Source: Nitrincola iocasae
GTDB taxonomy: Bacteria > Pseudomonadota > Gammaproteobacteria > Pseudomonadales > Balneatricaceae
Reading direction: 5' to 3'
Assembly: GCF_008727795.1 (NCBI RefSeq)
Contig: NZ_CP044222.1
Location: forward strand, 3,906,001-3,970,000
Length of the DNA: 64,000 bases
Shown here: piece after piece, positions 44,318 to 53,640 of the stretch
Numbering within the stretch: the stretch's first letter is position 1
How the letters are laid out: each line of letters starts with the position of its first letter
The notes under the pieces: generated by a model
What the model saw: only the letters and a program-made list of their open reading frames with translations
Told to the model about the DNA's origin: nothing
Databases searched by the model: none
Program-made: the position numbers and the translations under genes

Positions 44318-45975
44318 CCCAACCGCGCCGGCATCTGTCCCCAGGCTATCAACGTTACCGACGCATCAAAGATAGACTGATACGCCAGTTGATTCGCCTG
44401 GCTGCAACCAGTGTGATCCTGGCATTAGCCAGTCTGTTTCTATTCCTGTTCTGGGAAACTCTGCCTTTATTTGGGTCTGCTGATATGCGTGAGGAATCTG
44501 ATACCCAGCAAACAGTCAAGTTCGTCCCGTCATCTGATTTTCAACCATCGCCACCCATCCCTTCTGGCAGCAATCTCTCAGCTCATGCCATCTGGCTTTA
44601 TGGTCAGGCCTCGGTGATTTTGGTCGATTCACAAGGCCAGATCAGCCAGTGGCTGATCAACCCCTTGCAACCTGAAAGCTCAGAAATGATTTTGGCAAAA
44701 CAGTTTCCAATACAGCGCACAGACACCCGGCTACTGGCGCTGCCCGGTAGCAAGGGGTTTATCAGCTACGATCCCTCCGGGCTGATTCGGCTGTACCATG
44801 CTACTAGTGGCAACATGTTGGCCGAGTACCAGAGTCAGTTATTACCTTTGGAGCAGATACATGTCTCTGAAAATGGCGGCCATATTCAGTTACAAAATAC
44901 AATTGGACAACAGCAAACCCTGCAACTGCACAATCCCCATCCAGATTTTTCCTGGTCATTGCTGTGGAAACCCTGGCTCTATGAGGGCCATCAACAGGCC
45001 GATTACATCTGGCAAACCTCTGCTAATACAGACCGTTTTGAAGCCAAATACAGCTTCGTCCCGCTGTCAATCGGAACCTTAAAGGCAGCGGTTTACGCCA
45101 TGATGTTTGCTATGCCGCTGGCTATCTTGGCTGCCATATATACCGCCTGCTTTCTGAGCGAACGAACTCGGGCCTGGGTAAAGCCGGCGGTGGAGTTGGC
45201 TGAAGCTTTTCCTACCGTGGTATTGGGCTTTATCGCCGGTCTCTGGCTGGCGCCTCTGCTGGAACAGCATCTTGCTACCGCGCTCAGTCTGTTGCTGCTG
45301 ACTCCCTTGTTGTTAATATTGATCCATGCTTTGCTCTATTCGACAGGTTTACTCAAAGAGTCGCAAACAACTCAGTGGTCAGGCCTTCCTCGAATATTAA
45401 TCCTGCTGCTGGTTGCGCTCCTGTTGGCCTGGCAGTTAGGGCACTGGCTAGAACTCTGGCTGTTTAAGGGCAATATGATTGAATGGATGACGACTCAAGG
45501 GATAGATTATCAACAGCGCAACGGCCTGGTGGTCGGGCTGATGATGGGGTTGGCTATCATGCCGGTGATTTTCTCTCTGACAGAAGATGCTCTGATCAGT
45601 GTTCCAGATAGTTTGCGCCAAGGTGCTATGGCACTCGGCGCCAGTCCGTGGCAAGCGGTTATCCGTGTTGTAGTCCCCACTGCAGCGGCGGGAATTTTTG
45701 CAGCCATCATGATCGGTACTGGACGGGCACTGGGTGAAACGATGATTCTATTGATGGCCAGTGGTAACAGCCCGGTCAGTGATTTCAGTCTGTTTGAAGG
45801 CATGCGTAGTCTGGCGGCAAATCTATCTATAGAAACACCTGAAGCCATGCAGAGTTCTACCCATTACCGGGTTTTGATACTTTCAGCCACTCTATTGTTT
45901 TTATCAACCTTCATAATGAACACTCTAGCCGCAGTGGTTCGTGAAAACCTTTATCGTCATTACAGGCATTTTTGA
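44314..45975 (+). CDS. pstC2: Phosphate ABC transporter permease PstC, copy 2, with periplasmic insertion
   Basis: A 553-residue permease. After one N-terminal helix comes a periplasmic region of about 200 residues (60-255) whose short repeats (AIWLYGQASVILVDSQGQIS, LLALPGSKGFISYDPSG) suggest a beta-propeller-like fold. The channel domain follows with the PstC block VPDSLRQGAMALGASPWQAVIRVVVP and IGTGRALGETMILLMASGNSP. Such enlarged PstC proteins accompany second pst operons in Vibrio and relatives. It is coupled to pstS2 by an ATGA overlap. Confidence 0.88.
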   Translation: MTQPRRHLSPGYQRYRRIKDRLIRQLIRLAATSVILALASLFLFLFWETLPLFGSADMREESDTQQTVKFVPSSDFQPSPPIPSGSNLSAHAIWLYGQASVILVDSQGQISQWLINPLQPESSEMILAKQFPIQRTDTRLLALPGSKGFISYDPSGLIRLYHATSGNMLAEYQSQLLPLEQIHVSENGGHIQLQNTIGQQQTLQLHNPHPDFSWSLLWKPWLYEGHQQADYIWQTSANTDRFEAKYSFVPLSIGTLKAAVYAMMFAMPLAILAAIYTACFLSERTRAWVKPAVELAEAFPTVVLGFIAGLWLAPLLEQHLATALSLLLLTPLLLILIHALLYSTGLLKESQTTQWSGLPRILILLLVALLLAWQLGHWLELWLFKGNMIEWMTTQGIDYQQRNGLVVGLMMGLAIMPVIFSLTEDALISVPDSLRQGAMALGASPWQAVIRVVVPTAAAGIFAAIMIGTGRALGETMILLMASGNSPVSDFSLFEGMRSLAANLSIETPEAMQSSTHYRVLILSATLLFLSTFIMNTLAAVVRENLYRHYRHF

Positions 45976-45983
45976 GGTGATGC

Positions 45984-46976
45984 ATGCGACTAGGCTCGTT
46001 TAGACAGGATTTGCTCTGGCTTTGGTTCTGCGGCTCGATGCTGCTGCTGTCACTGATGCTGGTAGCCGCGCTGTTACTGTTGATCGGCACCCAGGGGCTT
46101 AGCCATTTCTGGCCAGAGGCTGGCGAGCCACAACGACTGGTGCGTTTCCTACAAAATATCTGGCTGTTTCTCAGTGAACCGCCGCGTGAAAATAATCAGG
46201 CGGGGGGTATTTTTCCAGCCCTGTTTGGCACCATAACCATGGTTTTCCTGATGACTCTGCTTGTAACTCCCATCGGTGTTCTGGCCGCCATCTACCTGAG
46301 CGAATATGCTCGTCAAAACCTTATGACCCGCGTGTTACGAATTGCCATTTATAACTTGGCTGGTGTGCCATCGATTGTCTTTGGTGTTTTCGGCCTGGTG
46401 TTCTTCGTTTACATTTTAGGGGGGTCTGTAGATAAGCTGTTTTACTCTGAACAGCTGCCCACCCCCACCTATGGCACACCGGGTCTCATTTGGGTATCAC
46501 TGACACTGGCATTGTTGACGCTACCCGTAGTAATAGTAGCAACCGAAGAAGGCCTATCACGTATCCCCAAAGATTATCGTAGTGGTTGCCTGGCGTTGGG
46601 TGCCACTCAGACAGAAATGCTATGGCGGGTGGTGTTACCCATGACAACCCCCGCTATTCTGACCGGTATCATCCTGGCAATTGCCAGAGCGGCTGGCGAG
46701 GTCGCTCCGCTGATGCTGGTAGGAGTGGTCCGTACAGCGTCACAACTTCCGATTGATACAACCTTTCCCTATCTGCATCTGGATCGTAATGTGATGCATC
46801 TGGGCTATCATATTTTCGATGTCGGCATGCAAAGCCCGGCGGGAAGTGATGTTATGCCACTGGTGTTTGCCGCCGCCCTGATTCTGGTCACACTGGTTAT
46901 TACGCTGAATCTTACTGCTATTATTATCCGTCAGCGCCTACGCCAGCGTTTTCGCCAATTCACCCGTCATCATTGA
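45984..46976 (+). CDS. pstA2: Phosphate ABC transporter permease PstA, copy 2
   Basis: A 330-residue permease with six predicted helices. The block LSRIPKDYRSGCLALGATQTEMLWRVVLP is PstA type when read across its two parts, and GIILAIARAAGEVAPLMLVG matches the second conserved region. It starts 8 bases after pstC2. It is much shorter than the copy 1 protein, close to the standard PstA length, which again shows the two operons are of different descent. Confidence 0.92.
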   Translation: MRLGSFRQDLLWLWFCGSMLLLSLMLVAALLLLIGTQGLSHFWPEAGEPQRLVRFLQNIWLFLSEPPRENNQAGGIFPALFGTITMVFLMTLLVTPIGVLAAIYLSEYARQNLMTRVLRIAIYNLAGVPSIVFGVFGLVFFVYILGGSVDKLFYSEQLPTPTYGTPGLIWVSLTLALLTLPVVIVATEEGLSRIPKDYRSGCLALGATQTEMLWRVVLPMTTPAILTGIILAIARAAGEVAPLMLVGVVRTASQLPIDTTFPYLHLDRNVMHLGYHIFDVGMQSPAGSDVMPLVFAAALILVTLVITLNLTAIIIRQRLRQRFRQFTRHH

Positions 46977-46987
46977 GAAGCCGAGCC

Positions 46988-47746
46988 ATGCAGCCAGCAA
47001 AAATAGAGATCACAGACTTAAGCCTGCGTTTTGGTGACCGGACCGTGCTGGAACAGATCAATCTGCACCTGCCTGCGCATCAGGTAACTGCTTTTATCGG
47101 CGCATCAGGTTGTGGTAAATCTACCCTATTGAAGTGCATCAACCGACTGAATGACCTGAATGAGCTTTGTCATACTCTAGGTTCCGTCTACCTTGATGGT
47201 GAAGATATTTATCAGAAGTATTACGATCTGCCTGAGCTAAGACGCCGGGTAGGCATGGTCTTCCAGACACCCAACCCCTTCCCTATGTCAATATATGACA
47301 ATGTTGTATTTGGTCTGCGGCTGCTGGGTGTTCGTAAACGCCATAAATTACACGAGGTGGCTGAACGCTCATTGCGTCAGGCCGCGCTCTGGGATGAAGT
47401 CAAAGACCAGTTGAATCGAAATGCTAACGAACTTTCAGGTGGCCAACAGCAGCGTCTGGTGATTGCCAGAGCTCTCGCTGTGGAACCGGATGTGCTGATG
47501 CTGGATGAGCCTGCATCAGCACTGGATCCCATTTCCACGCTAAAAATTGAAGAGCTAATCACCGAACTGAAACAAAGCTATACTATTGTATTAGTGACAC
47601 ATAACATGCATCAGGCTGCCAGGGTTTCCGATTTCACTGTCTTTCTGGATCAGGGACGAATTTTGGAAACAGGTCGAACCCGAGACCTGTTCACCAATCC
47701 GCACCACAAGGCCACAGAGGATTACATCACCGGACGTTATGCCTGA
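46988..47746 (+). CDS. pstB2: Phosphate ABC transporter ATP-binding protein PstB, copy 2
   Basis: A protein of about 252 residues with Walker A GASGCGKST, LKCINRLNDLNE, QTPNPFPMSIYDNVVFGL, signature LSGGQQQRLVIARAL, Walker B VLMLDEPASALDPISTLKIEELI and VTHNMHQAARVSDFTVF. These are PstB marks. The ATG at 46988, with a GAG-containing leader, is preferred over an in-frame TTG at 46973 that overlaps the pstA2 stop. Confidence 0.94.
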   Translation: MQPAKIEITDLSLRFGDRTVLEQINLHLPAHQVTAFIGASGCGKSTLLKCINRLNDLNELCHTLGSVYLDGEDIYQKYYDLPELRRRVGMVFQTPNPFPMSIYDNVVFGLRLLGVRKRHKLHEVAERSLRQAALWDEVKDQLNRNANELSGGQQQRLVIARALAVEPDVLMLDEPASALDPISTLKIEELITELKQSYTIVLVTHNMHQAARVSDFTVFLDQGRILETGRTRDLFTNPHHKATEDYITGRYA

Positions 47747-47783
47747 AGCTATCTAACAATAATGAAATACCGAGGTGTAAACT

Positions 47784-48545
47784 ATGCAACCACAACCGGA
47801 AGGCTTTTCCCGCCATATTTCACAGCAATTCAACCATGAACTTGAAAACATCCGTACTGAAATGCTGGCCATGGGCGGTATCGTTGAGCGTCAAGTTCGT
47901 GAGGCAGTCAGAGCTCTGACTGAGAACAATCCTCAACTGGCGGAAGAATCCCTACAGTTGGATCAACAAACTAATCAAATGGAACTGAGTATAGATGATC
48001 AATGCACCAAAACAATTGCGATCCGACAGCCAACCGCCAGTGACCTGCGCTTAATTGTCTCGATCAGTCGCTCTGTCTCCGACCTAGAAAGAATCGGTGA
48101 TGAGGCCAGCCGCATCTGCAAACATGCTATCGAAATCTATAATAGTGGAGAAAAACCTCAAGGCTACCATGAAGTGCGTCATATCAGTACGCTAGTCACA
48201 GAGATGGTCAGTGATGTACTCACCGCCTTTGCTCGTCGGGACCTATCCATGGCCTACCGTGTAGCCAAACAGGACATACGAGTCGACACAGAATACCGTT
48301 CTGCAATGCGCACTCTGGTGACCTATATGATGGAAGATCCGCACTCTATTTCTGTTGTGCTGAATATCATGTGGGTGTTACGGAGCCTGGAGCGGATCGG
48401 AGATCATGCCCACAATCTTGCTGAGCACCTTATCTATCAGGTCAGTGGATCTGATGTCCGCCACCAGACGCTGAAAAGCATCAAACAAGCACTGCGTGAT
48501 AATTCACCAGATGATGAGCTGGACTTGAATCCAAACAGCGAGTAA
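47784..48545 (+). CDS. phoU2: PhoU, copy 2
   Basis: A 253-residue, two-repeat PhoU protein: SDLERIGDEASRICKHA in repeat 1 and RSLERIGDHAHNLAEHL in repeat 2. It is the last gene of the second pst operon, 37 bases after pstB2. Having two PhoU proteins near one PhoB-PhoR pair raises the question of which one reports to PhoR. Confidence 0.94.
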   Translation: MQPQPEGFSRHISQQFNHELENIRTEMLAMGGIVERQVREAVRALTENNPQLAEESLQLDQQTNQMELSIDDQCTKTIAIRQPTASDLRLIVSISRSVSDLERIGDEASRICKHAIEIYNSGEKPQGYHEVRHISTLVTEMVSDVLTAFARRDLSMAYRVAKQDIRVDTEYRSAMRTLVTYMMEDPHSISVVLNIMWVLRSLERIGDHAHNLAEHLIYQVSGSDVRHQTLKSIKQALRDNSPDDELDLNPNSE

Positions 48546-48653
48546 GTACTCAACACCTACTTAATCAGACAGCACACATATTCAGGGGCGCAGATTAAAA
48601 TGCTACAATCTGTTCTCACTGATGATGCGGACTGACCTGACTTGAAGCGATCC

Positions 48654-49199
48654 ATGGCAAGGGACAAGCGGTACAACCAGATTTACTGGCAATCAATCCG
48701 GCGACGCCCGGCCATACCTATGCACTGGCGTCCTTGGCTGTGTGAACGGGGTTCACTGACGCAGAAGTTGCGCCTAGCCTGCCACAATCAACTGGAGGTT
48801 GGCCTGCTCAGGTTAACTTGGGCACAACCAACCCGTTCAGAAGCCAAATTGCTGGGTATCCCTCAGCGACAACTGGCATTGATCCGTGAAGTACACCTGC
48901 TTGGAGCCGGTGTTCCCTGGGTATTTGCCCGCTCTGTTATCCCTGCGAGAACACTCAGAGGCCCTGATCGCCGCCTACTGTTACTCGGCAATCGTTCACT
49001 CGGTAGCCTGTTGTTCAAAGATCCAGCGATTCGCCGAGGGCCACTGGAGGTCTGCCGGTTACAGCATCAGCAGAATGCTTGCTGGGCACGTCGTTCGGTG
49101 TTCCAACTTAGCCATGGCCCCTTGCTGGTATGTGAAGTATTTTTGCCTTCTATGGCGGAAATTCCCTACCCTTCATTAAAAATCGACAAATATGTTTGA
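48654..49199 (+). CDS. ubiC: Chorismate-pyruvate lyase
   Basis: A protein of about 181 residues that makes 4-hydroxybenzoate from chorismate, the first committed step of ubiquinone synthesis. Conserved parts include WLCERGSLTQKL, REVHLLGAGVPWVFARSVIP (with the active-site arginine), LGNRSLGSLLF and CWARRSVF ending in LLVCEVFLP. The ATG at 48654 is preferred; a TTG at 48642 is an alternative. It overlaps ubiA by 8 bases. Confidence 0.93.
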   Translation: MARDKRYNQIYWQSIRRRPAIPMHWRPWLCERGSLTQKLRLACHNQLEVGLLRLTWAQPTRSEAKLLGIPQRQLALIREVHLLGAGVPWVFARSVIPARTLRGPDRRLLLLGNRSLGSLLFKDPAIRRGPLEVCRLQHQQNACWARRSVFQLSHGPLLVCEVFLPSMAEIPYPSLKIDKYV

Positions 49200-50058
49200 C
49201 CTCACACTTAACAAAGCAGCCGTGTATATACGACTGATGCGTCTGAACCGTCCCATTGGTACCCTACTACTGCTTTGGCCGACACTCTGGGCACTGTGGA
49301 TAGCCAGCGAAGGTGTACCCAATCCAAAATTGCTGATTATCTTTCTGCTGGGTGTATTACTAACCCGATCAGCCGGCTGCGTCATTAACGATTTCGCTGA
49401 CCGGCATATTGACGGCCATGTCAAACGGACAGCTACCCGCCCTCTGGCAACAGGAGCCGCAACAGCTCGCGAAGCCGTAGTATTATTTATCCTGTTAATG
49501 CTACTTGCGTTCGGACTGGTGCTGTTCACTAATACCCTGACGCTGATGATGTCGTTTATTGGCGTGGCGCTGGCGTTCTGCTACCCCTTTATGAAACGCT
49601 ATACCCATTACCCACAGATTGTATTGGGTGCCGCTTTCGGCTGGGCGATCCCGATGGCCTTCACGGCGGTGACCGACAGCCTGCCCTGGATTGCCTGGCT
49701 GCTTTACCTGACTAAACTTATCTGGACCGTAGCATACGACACTCAATATGCCATGGTGGACCGGGATGATGATCTGCGTATTGGTGTCAAGTCGACCGCC
49801 GTGCGCTTTGGTCAGGCTGACCGCCTGATTATCGGATGTATGCAACTGACAGTGCTTGCGCTACTGCTATATATAGGGTCAATGCTGCAGTTTTCTGGTT
49901 GGTACTACACGGGTGTTGCCATTGCCGCAGGCTGCTTTATCTACCAACAATGGTTAACCCTGCACCGCTCTCGCAACGACTGTTTCAAGGCATTTCTAAA
50001 TAACCACCTGGCAGAGCTCGCCGTATTAGTGGGAATAGTGCTGCATTATGCCGCCTGA
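49192..50058 (+). CDS. ubiA: 4-hydroxybenzoate polyprenyltransferase
   Basis: A 288-residue integral membrane prenyltransferase with about eight helices. It attaches the polyprenyl tail to 4-hydroxybenzoate. The two aspartate-rich Mg/diphosphate motifs are CVINDFADRHIDGHVKRTATR (first, near residue 65-85) and AYDTQYAMVDRDDDLRIGVKST (second, near 180-200); PIGTLLLLWPTLWALW is also typical. It is translationally coupled to ubiC. Confidence 0.96.
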   Translation: MFDLTLNKAAVYIRLMRLNRPIGTLLLLWPTLWALWIASEGVPNPKLLIIFLLGVLLTRSAGCVINDFADRHIDGHVKRTATRPLATGAATAREAVVLFILLMLLAFGLVLFTNTLTLMMSFIGVALAFCYPFMKRYTHYPQIVLGAAFGWAIPMAFTAVTDSLPWIAWLLYLTKLIWTVAYDTQYAMVDRDDDLRIGVKSTAVRFGQADRLIIGCMQLTVLALLLYIGSMLQFSGWYYTGVAIAAGCFIYQQWLTLHRSRNDCFKAFLNNHLAELAVLVGIVLHYAA

Positions 50059-50088
50059 AATCCGGTAGTTTTTTACATTTGTTTCAAT

Positions 50089-50106
50089 CTGTCATATTAA
50101 TGTAAC
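50089..50106 (+). promoter_or_regulatory. PhoB box of the phoBR operon
   Basis: CTGTCATATTAATGTAAC, about 15 of 18 matches, with TAATAC as a -10 candidate about 12 bases downstream. It implies positive autoregulation of phoBR. Confidence 0.75.
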
Positions 50107-50158
50107 AGAAAAGACTTGTAATACGCTCACTACTAAAAAATAGCTATGGAGTGATTTC

Positions 50159-50854
50159 ATGTCAGTTGCCAAGCGTGTGCTGATCGTAGATGACGAGGCG
50201 CCCATCCGCGAAATGATTGCCGTTGCACTGGAAATGGCGGGGTATGATTGTATTGAAGCGGAAAATGCTCAACAAGCACATGCTGCCGTTCTGGATCAAA
50301 TGCCCGACATGGTATTACTTGACTGGATGATGCCAGGCACCAATGGTATTGACTTTGCACGTCGCTTACGTCGTGATGAAACGACCGCCAATATACCTAT
50401 TATTATGTTGACGGCCAAGTCTGAAGAAGACAACAAAGTACAGGGACTGGAAGCCGGTGTCGATGACTACATTACCAAGCCATTTTCGCCACGAGAGCTG
50501 GTGGCTCGGCTGAAAACCGTGTTGCGCCGGACCACGCCCAAAGGCATTGAGGAACCGGTCACCGTTGACGAACTAACATTAGACCCGGTCTCACATCGAG
50601 TAACTTCCATGGCACAGTCGGTTGATCTGGGTCCCACCGAGTTTCGTCTACTACAGTTTTTTATGACCCACCCTGATCGAGCCTATTCACGTAGTCAGTT
50701 GCTCGATATGGTCTGGGGCGGTAATGTATATGTTGAAGAGCGCACTGTCGATGTGCATATCCGACGACTGCGTAAGGCTCTGGGTGGCCGCCATGATTAT
50801 CTTATTCAAACGGTGCGCGGTACAGGTTATCGTTTCTCAACCCAAGGCGGATGA
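50159..50854 (+). CDS. phoB: Phosphate regulon response regulator PhoB
   Basis: A 231-residue OmpR-type regulator. The receiver domain has the acidic pair in VLIVDDEAPIREM, the phosphoacceptor about D55 in VLLDWMMPG and lysine in ITKPFSPRELVARL. The winged-helix DNA-binding domain ends with RTVDVHIRRLRKALG and QTVRGTGYRFS. WMMPG and PFSPRELVARLK are PhoB-like. A GGAG site lies 8 bases before the ATG. It is the likely master activator of the PhoB boxes seen throughout this window. Confidence 0.97.
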   Translation: MSVAKRVLIVDDEAPIREMIAVALEMAGYDCIEAENAQQAHAAVLDQMPDMVLLDWMMPGTNGIDFARRLRRDETTANIPIIMLTAKSEEDNKVQGLEAGVDDYITKPFSPRELVARLKTVLRRTTPKGIEEPVTVDELTLDPVSHRVTSMAQSVDLGPTEFRLLQFFMTHPDRAYSRSQLLDMVWGGNVYVEERTVDVHIRRLRKALGGRHDYLIQTVRGTGYRFSTQGG

Positions 50855-50877
50855 ACACGGATATTCACAGGTGAAAA

Positions 50878-52194
50878 ATGAAATCGCCCTTTGGCATCAT
50901 CTACACGCTACTGCTGATTCTGCTGTTTGCAGCCGTTACAGGTCTGCTACTGGGCCATTTTTTTCCAGTGCTGACATTGGTACTGCTGGTGTGGAGTTTT
51001 TACCAGGCCTGGCTGTTTACACGTTCTCTTCGTTGGATTATGAACAAAGACATAACCGAACCCCCTGACTTACCCGGCAGTTGGGGCGACTTGCTCTACA
51101 ACATTTACCGTAAACAAAAAAGCAGTCGCGACCGGGAGCAAAAACTGAGTGCGTTCATTCACCGTTACCAGCAGTCATCGGCCGCATTAGAGGATTGCGT
51201 CGTTATTATCGATACCAGGGACCGACTTGAATGGTGGAATACAGCCGCAGAAAGACTTCTCGGACTCCAGCCACGAGTCGACAAGGGAAAACCCATCCTC
51301 AACCTGTTGCGCGATCCACGTTTTATCCGTTACTACAAGAAACGTAACTACCACGAACCACTCGAACTCAACTCCCCGCTTAATGATCAGATCACACTAC
51401 AATACCATATCACCCTGTTTGGCCAGGGTGATCGGCTGCTGGTTGCACGGGATATTTCCCGCCTGAAAAAACTGGAACAAACCCGTCAGAGCTTTGTATC
51501 CAACGCCTCTCATGAACTACGCACACCCTTAACTGTTATTCGTGGCTATCTGGAAACTTTTCTCGACCAACCCCTGCCCAGCCCTATATTGCGCGGCATG
51601 AAGCAGATGGAACAACAAACGCAACGCATGGAAGGGCTGGTCAGGGATATGCTCATGCTCTCACGCCTGGAGTCTACCGAACACCTGACCGAAGATATGC
51701 CGGTGGATATCCAGTTGATGCTGAAAGACATCAAACGTGATGCCCTGGTTCTCAGTGGGGACAAACAACACCGCATCAGTATTGAAGCTGATCCGAACTA
51801 CGATCTGTTAGGCCAGGACAATGAATTACACAGTGCCTTCTCTAACCTGGTGTTCAATGCCATTCGCTATACCCCGGCAAACAGTGAAATCCGCATCGTC
51901 TGGCACACCGATGCCCAGGGCGGCTACCTGAGTGTATATGATAATGGCCCGGGCATTGAAGCCTTCCATATTCCACGCCTGACTGAACGCTTTTACCGGG
52001 TTGATGAAAGCAGAGCCAGTGAAAGTGGTGGTACAGGGCTCGGCTTATCTATCGTAAAATACGTGATGGTTCGCCATGGCGGCCAGCTTAAAATCCACAG
52101 CACCCTGGGGAAAGGCAGTTGCTTCAGCTGCCACTTTCCCGCCGATATGCTCACCACACTGGAAAAACTGGCGGCAGCAACCGATAATGCCTGA
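50878..52194 (+). CDS. phoR: Phosphate regulon sensor kinase PhoR
   Basis: A 438-residue kinase with two N-terminal helices (about 5-50) and almost no periplasmic part, a PAS domain (about 100-190, including CVVIIDTRDRLEWWN), the H box FVSNASHELRTPLTVIRGYLE, an N box LVFNAIRYTP and G boxes DNGPGIE and GTGLGLSIVKYVM. The absence of a periplasmic sensor agrees with PhoR sensing phosphate through Pst and PhoU. It lies 23 bases after phoB. Confidence 0.96.
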   Translation: MKSPFGIIYTLLLILLFAAVTGLLLGHFFPVLTLVLLVWSFYQAWLFTRSLRWIMNKDITEPPDLPGSWGDLLYNIYRKQKSSRDREQKLSAFIHRYQQSSAALEDCVVIIDTRDRLEWWNTAAERLLGLQPRVDKGKPILNLLRDPRFIRYYKKRNYHEPLELNSPLNDQITLQYHITLFGQGDRLLVARDISRLKKLEQTRQSFVSNASHELRTPLTVIRGYLETFLDQPLPSPILRGMKQMEQQTQRMEGLVRDMLMLSRLESTEHLTEDMPVDIQLMLKDIKRDALVLSGDKQHRISIEADPNYDLLGQDNELHSAFSNLVFNAIRYTPANSEIRIVWHTDAQGGYLSVYDNGPGIEAFHIPRLTERFYRVDESRASESGGTGLGLSIVKYVMVRHGGQLKIHSTLGKGSCFSCHFPADMLTTLEKLAAATDNA

Positions 52195-52241
52195 TCGACT
52201 CAGGCCAGTTCGGCCCGCGTTTTTGCAAGCGGAGTAAAGCC

Positions 52242-53180
52242 ATGTACGCTATCCAGATCCATGCTCATGAACCCGACAACCTGCGTTACGAAGCGATCGA
52301 TACGCCACAACCTGGCCCTGGCGAAGTCCTGATCCGTAATCAGGCTGCCGGAGTGAATCCCATCGACTGGAAAACCTGTTCCGGTGGAGGAGCTTCCGGT
52401 TTTATTGAAGCCTTTCCCTTTATTCCGGGTTGGGAGTTCAGTGGTGTCGTGGAAGCTCTCGGCGAGGGTGTCAGCGGTTATAAACCAGGCGATGCCGTAC
52501 TCGGGTTTGTGCGTTTTCCCCATCCGGCAGGCTGCTACGCTGAACAACTCTGTGTTCCCGCCAACCAGATTACCTTGCGACCAGAAGGTTTGGATGCCAC
52601 CACCGCTGCCGGATTAGGACTGGCAGGTCTGACCGCCTGGCAGTCACTGTTTGATAAAGGCCAGTTGCAAGCTGGCGAGTCGGTGCTGATACTGGCCGGA
52701 GCGGGAGGCGTGGGTCATCTGGCCGTGCAACTGGCCGCGTTGAAAGGCGCTCAGGTCAGTGCCACCTGCTCTGCCACCAACCGAGACTACCTGACATCAC
52801 TAGGCTGCCATCAGGTAATTGATTACCGTGACCTGGATATGGGTACGCTGGCAAGCCAGTTTGATCTGATTCTGGATGGGGTCGGGGGTGATACAGCTAT
52901 TGATGCCTTGATTACCCTGAAACCAGGGGGTCGAATGGTTACCCTGCCCTCTGTAACAGCCGCGCAGGTCAGCAGCGCCGCCGAAGGCTCCGATATTGAG
53001 GTGATGACTATCCGGGTTGAACCCAATGCCACCCAGCTTGGCAAACTCGCCAGACTCTGTGCCAACGGTCAGCTAAAGCTGAAAGTGGCACAGGTACTGC
53101 CATTACAGGATGCCGCTCAAGCCCACAAGCTCAGTGCCAGTGGACATATCAGCGGTAAATTAATTCTGCAGACTGGCTGA
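52242..53180 (+). CDS. NADPH:quinone oxidoreductase-like MDR protein
   Basis: A 312-residue medium-chain dehydrogenase/reductase of the zinc-free quinone oxidoreductase (QOR) group. It has the GroES-like N-terminal domain (PGPGEVLIRNQAAGVNPIDWK, PGWEFSGVVEALGEGV) and the nucleotide-binding AGAGGVGHLAVQLA. No structural zinc cysteines are present. It reduces quinones or alpha,beta-unsaturated carbonyls with NADPH in characterised relatives. It starts 47 bases after phoR with an AAGCGGAG ribosome site and its 3' end overlaps the convergent gene by about 20 bases. Confidence 0.85.
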   Translation: MYAIQIHAHEPDNLRYEAIDTPQPGPGEVLIRNQAAGVNPIDWKTCSGGGASGFIEAFPFIPGWEFSGVVEALGEGVSGYKPGDAVLGFVRFPHPAGCYAEQLCVPANQITLRPEGLDATTAAGLGLAGLTAWQSLFDKGQLQAGESVLILAGAGGVGHLAVQLAALKGAQVSATCSATNRDYLTSLGCHQVIDYRDLDMGTLASQFDLILDGVGGDTAIDALITLKPGGRMVTLPSVTAAQVSSAAEGSDIEVMTIRVEPNATQLGKLARLCANGQLKLKVAQVLPLQDAAQAHKLSASGHISGKLILQTG

Positions 53181-53627
53181 CGTCGGTGCGGAATTGAGGG
53201 CATCGCAGAACTCTACACGTTGACGCAATAGCAGTCTGCAGCCCTCACCGCGTATATCCATATCCCAGCAGTTATATTTTGCCCAATCCTTTTCTTCTTC
53301 CGTAGGCTTATCATGGAAGGCTGGCACACCATCACAGAAGCCTTCTGTCGGTGAGGCAACCTCAAAGCAGGCTTTCAGGAAAATACCCTGATTGACCGTG
53401 CAGACAAAGTTAGAATCAGAACAGGCTGTATAGCCTGATAAGGCCTGATCCTGACAGCTCTGCTGGTCGGTCTGACCACCCGCTGTCAGCCCCTGCTGAC
53501 GAAACACACTGGCTTCATCAGCACGCTGCTGATTGAACCCTTCGAGCCATTGCGGCGAAAAAAACACCGCCCAGATAACAAACAACAGACTCAATGCCAG
53601 TAAGGCCCAGACTATTTTTTTGCGCAT
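53160..53627 (-). CDS. Uncharacterised membrane-anchored, cysteine-rich protein
   Basis: A 155-residue protein I do not recognise. It has one N-terminal helix (about residues 5-24) that could be an anchor or uncleaved signal, then an extracytoplasmic part with nine cysteines (for example QSCQDQAL, YTACSDSNFVCTV, LKACFEV, GFCDGV, YNCWDMD, EGCRLLL, EFCDAL). The even spread suggests disulfides. It ends convergently with the oxidoreductase gene and lies 13 bases after the two-helix protein gene, probably in one operon with it and the DUF416 gene. Confidence 0.6.
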   Translation of the reverse strand: MRKKIVWALLALSLLFVIWAVFFSPQWLEGFNQQRADEASVFRQQGLTAGGQTDQQSCQDQALSGYTACSDSNFVCTVNQGIFLKACFEVASPTEGFCDGVPAFHDKPTEEEKDWAKYNCWDMDIRGEGCRLLLRQRVEFCDALNSAPTSASLQN

Positions 53628-53640
53628 ACCTATCCATTAA

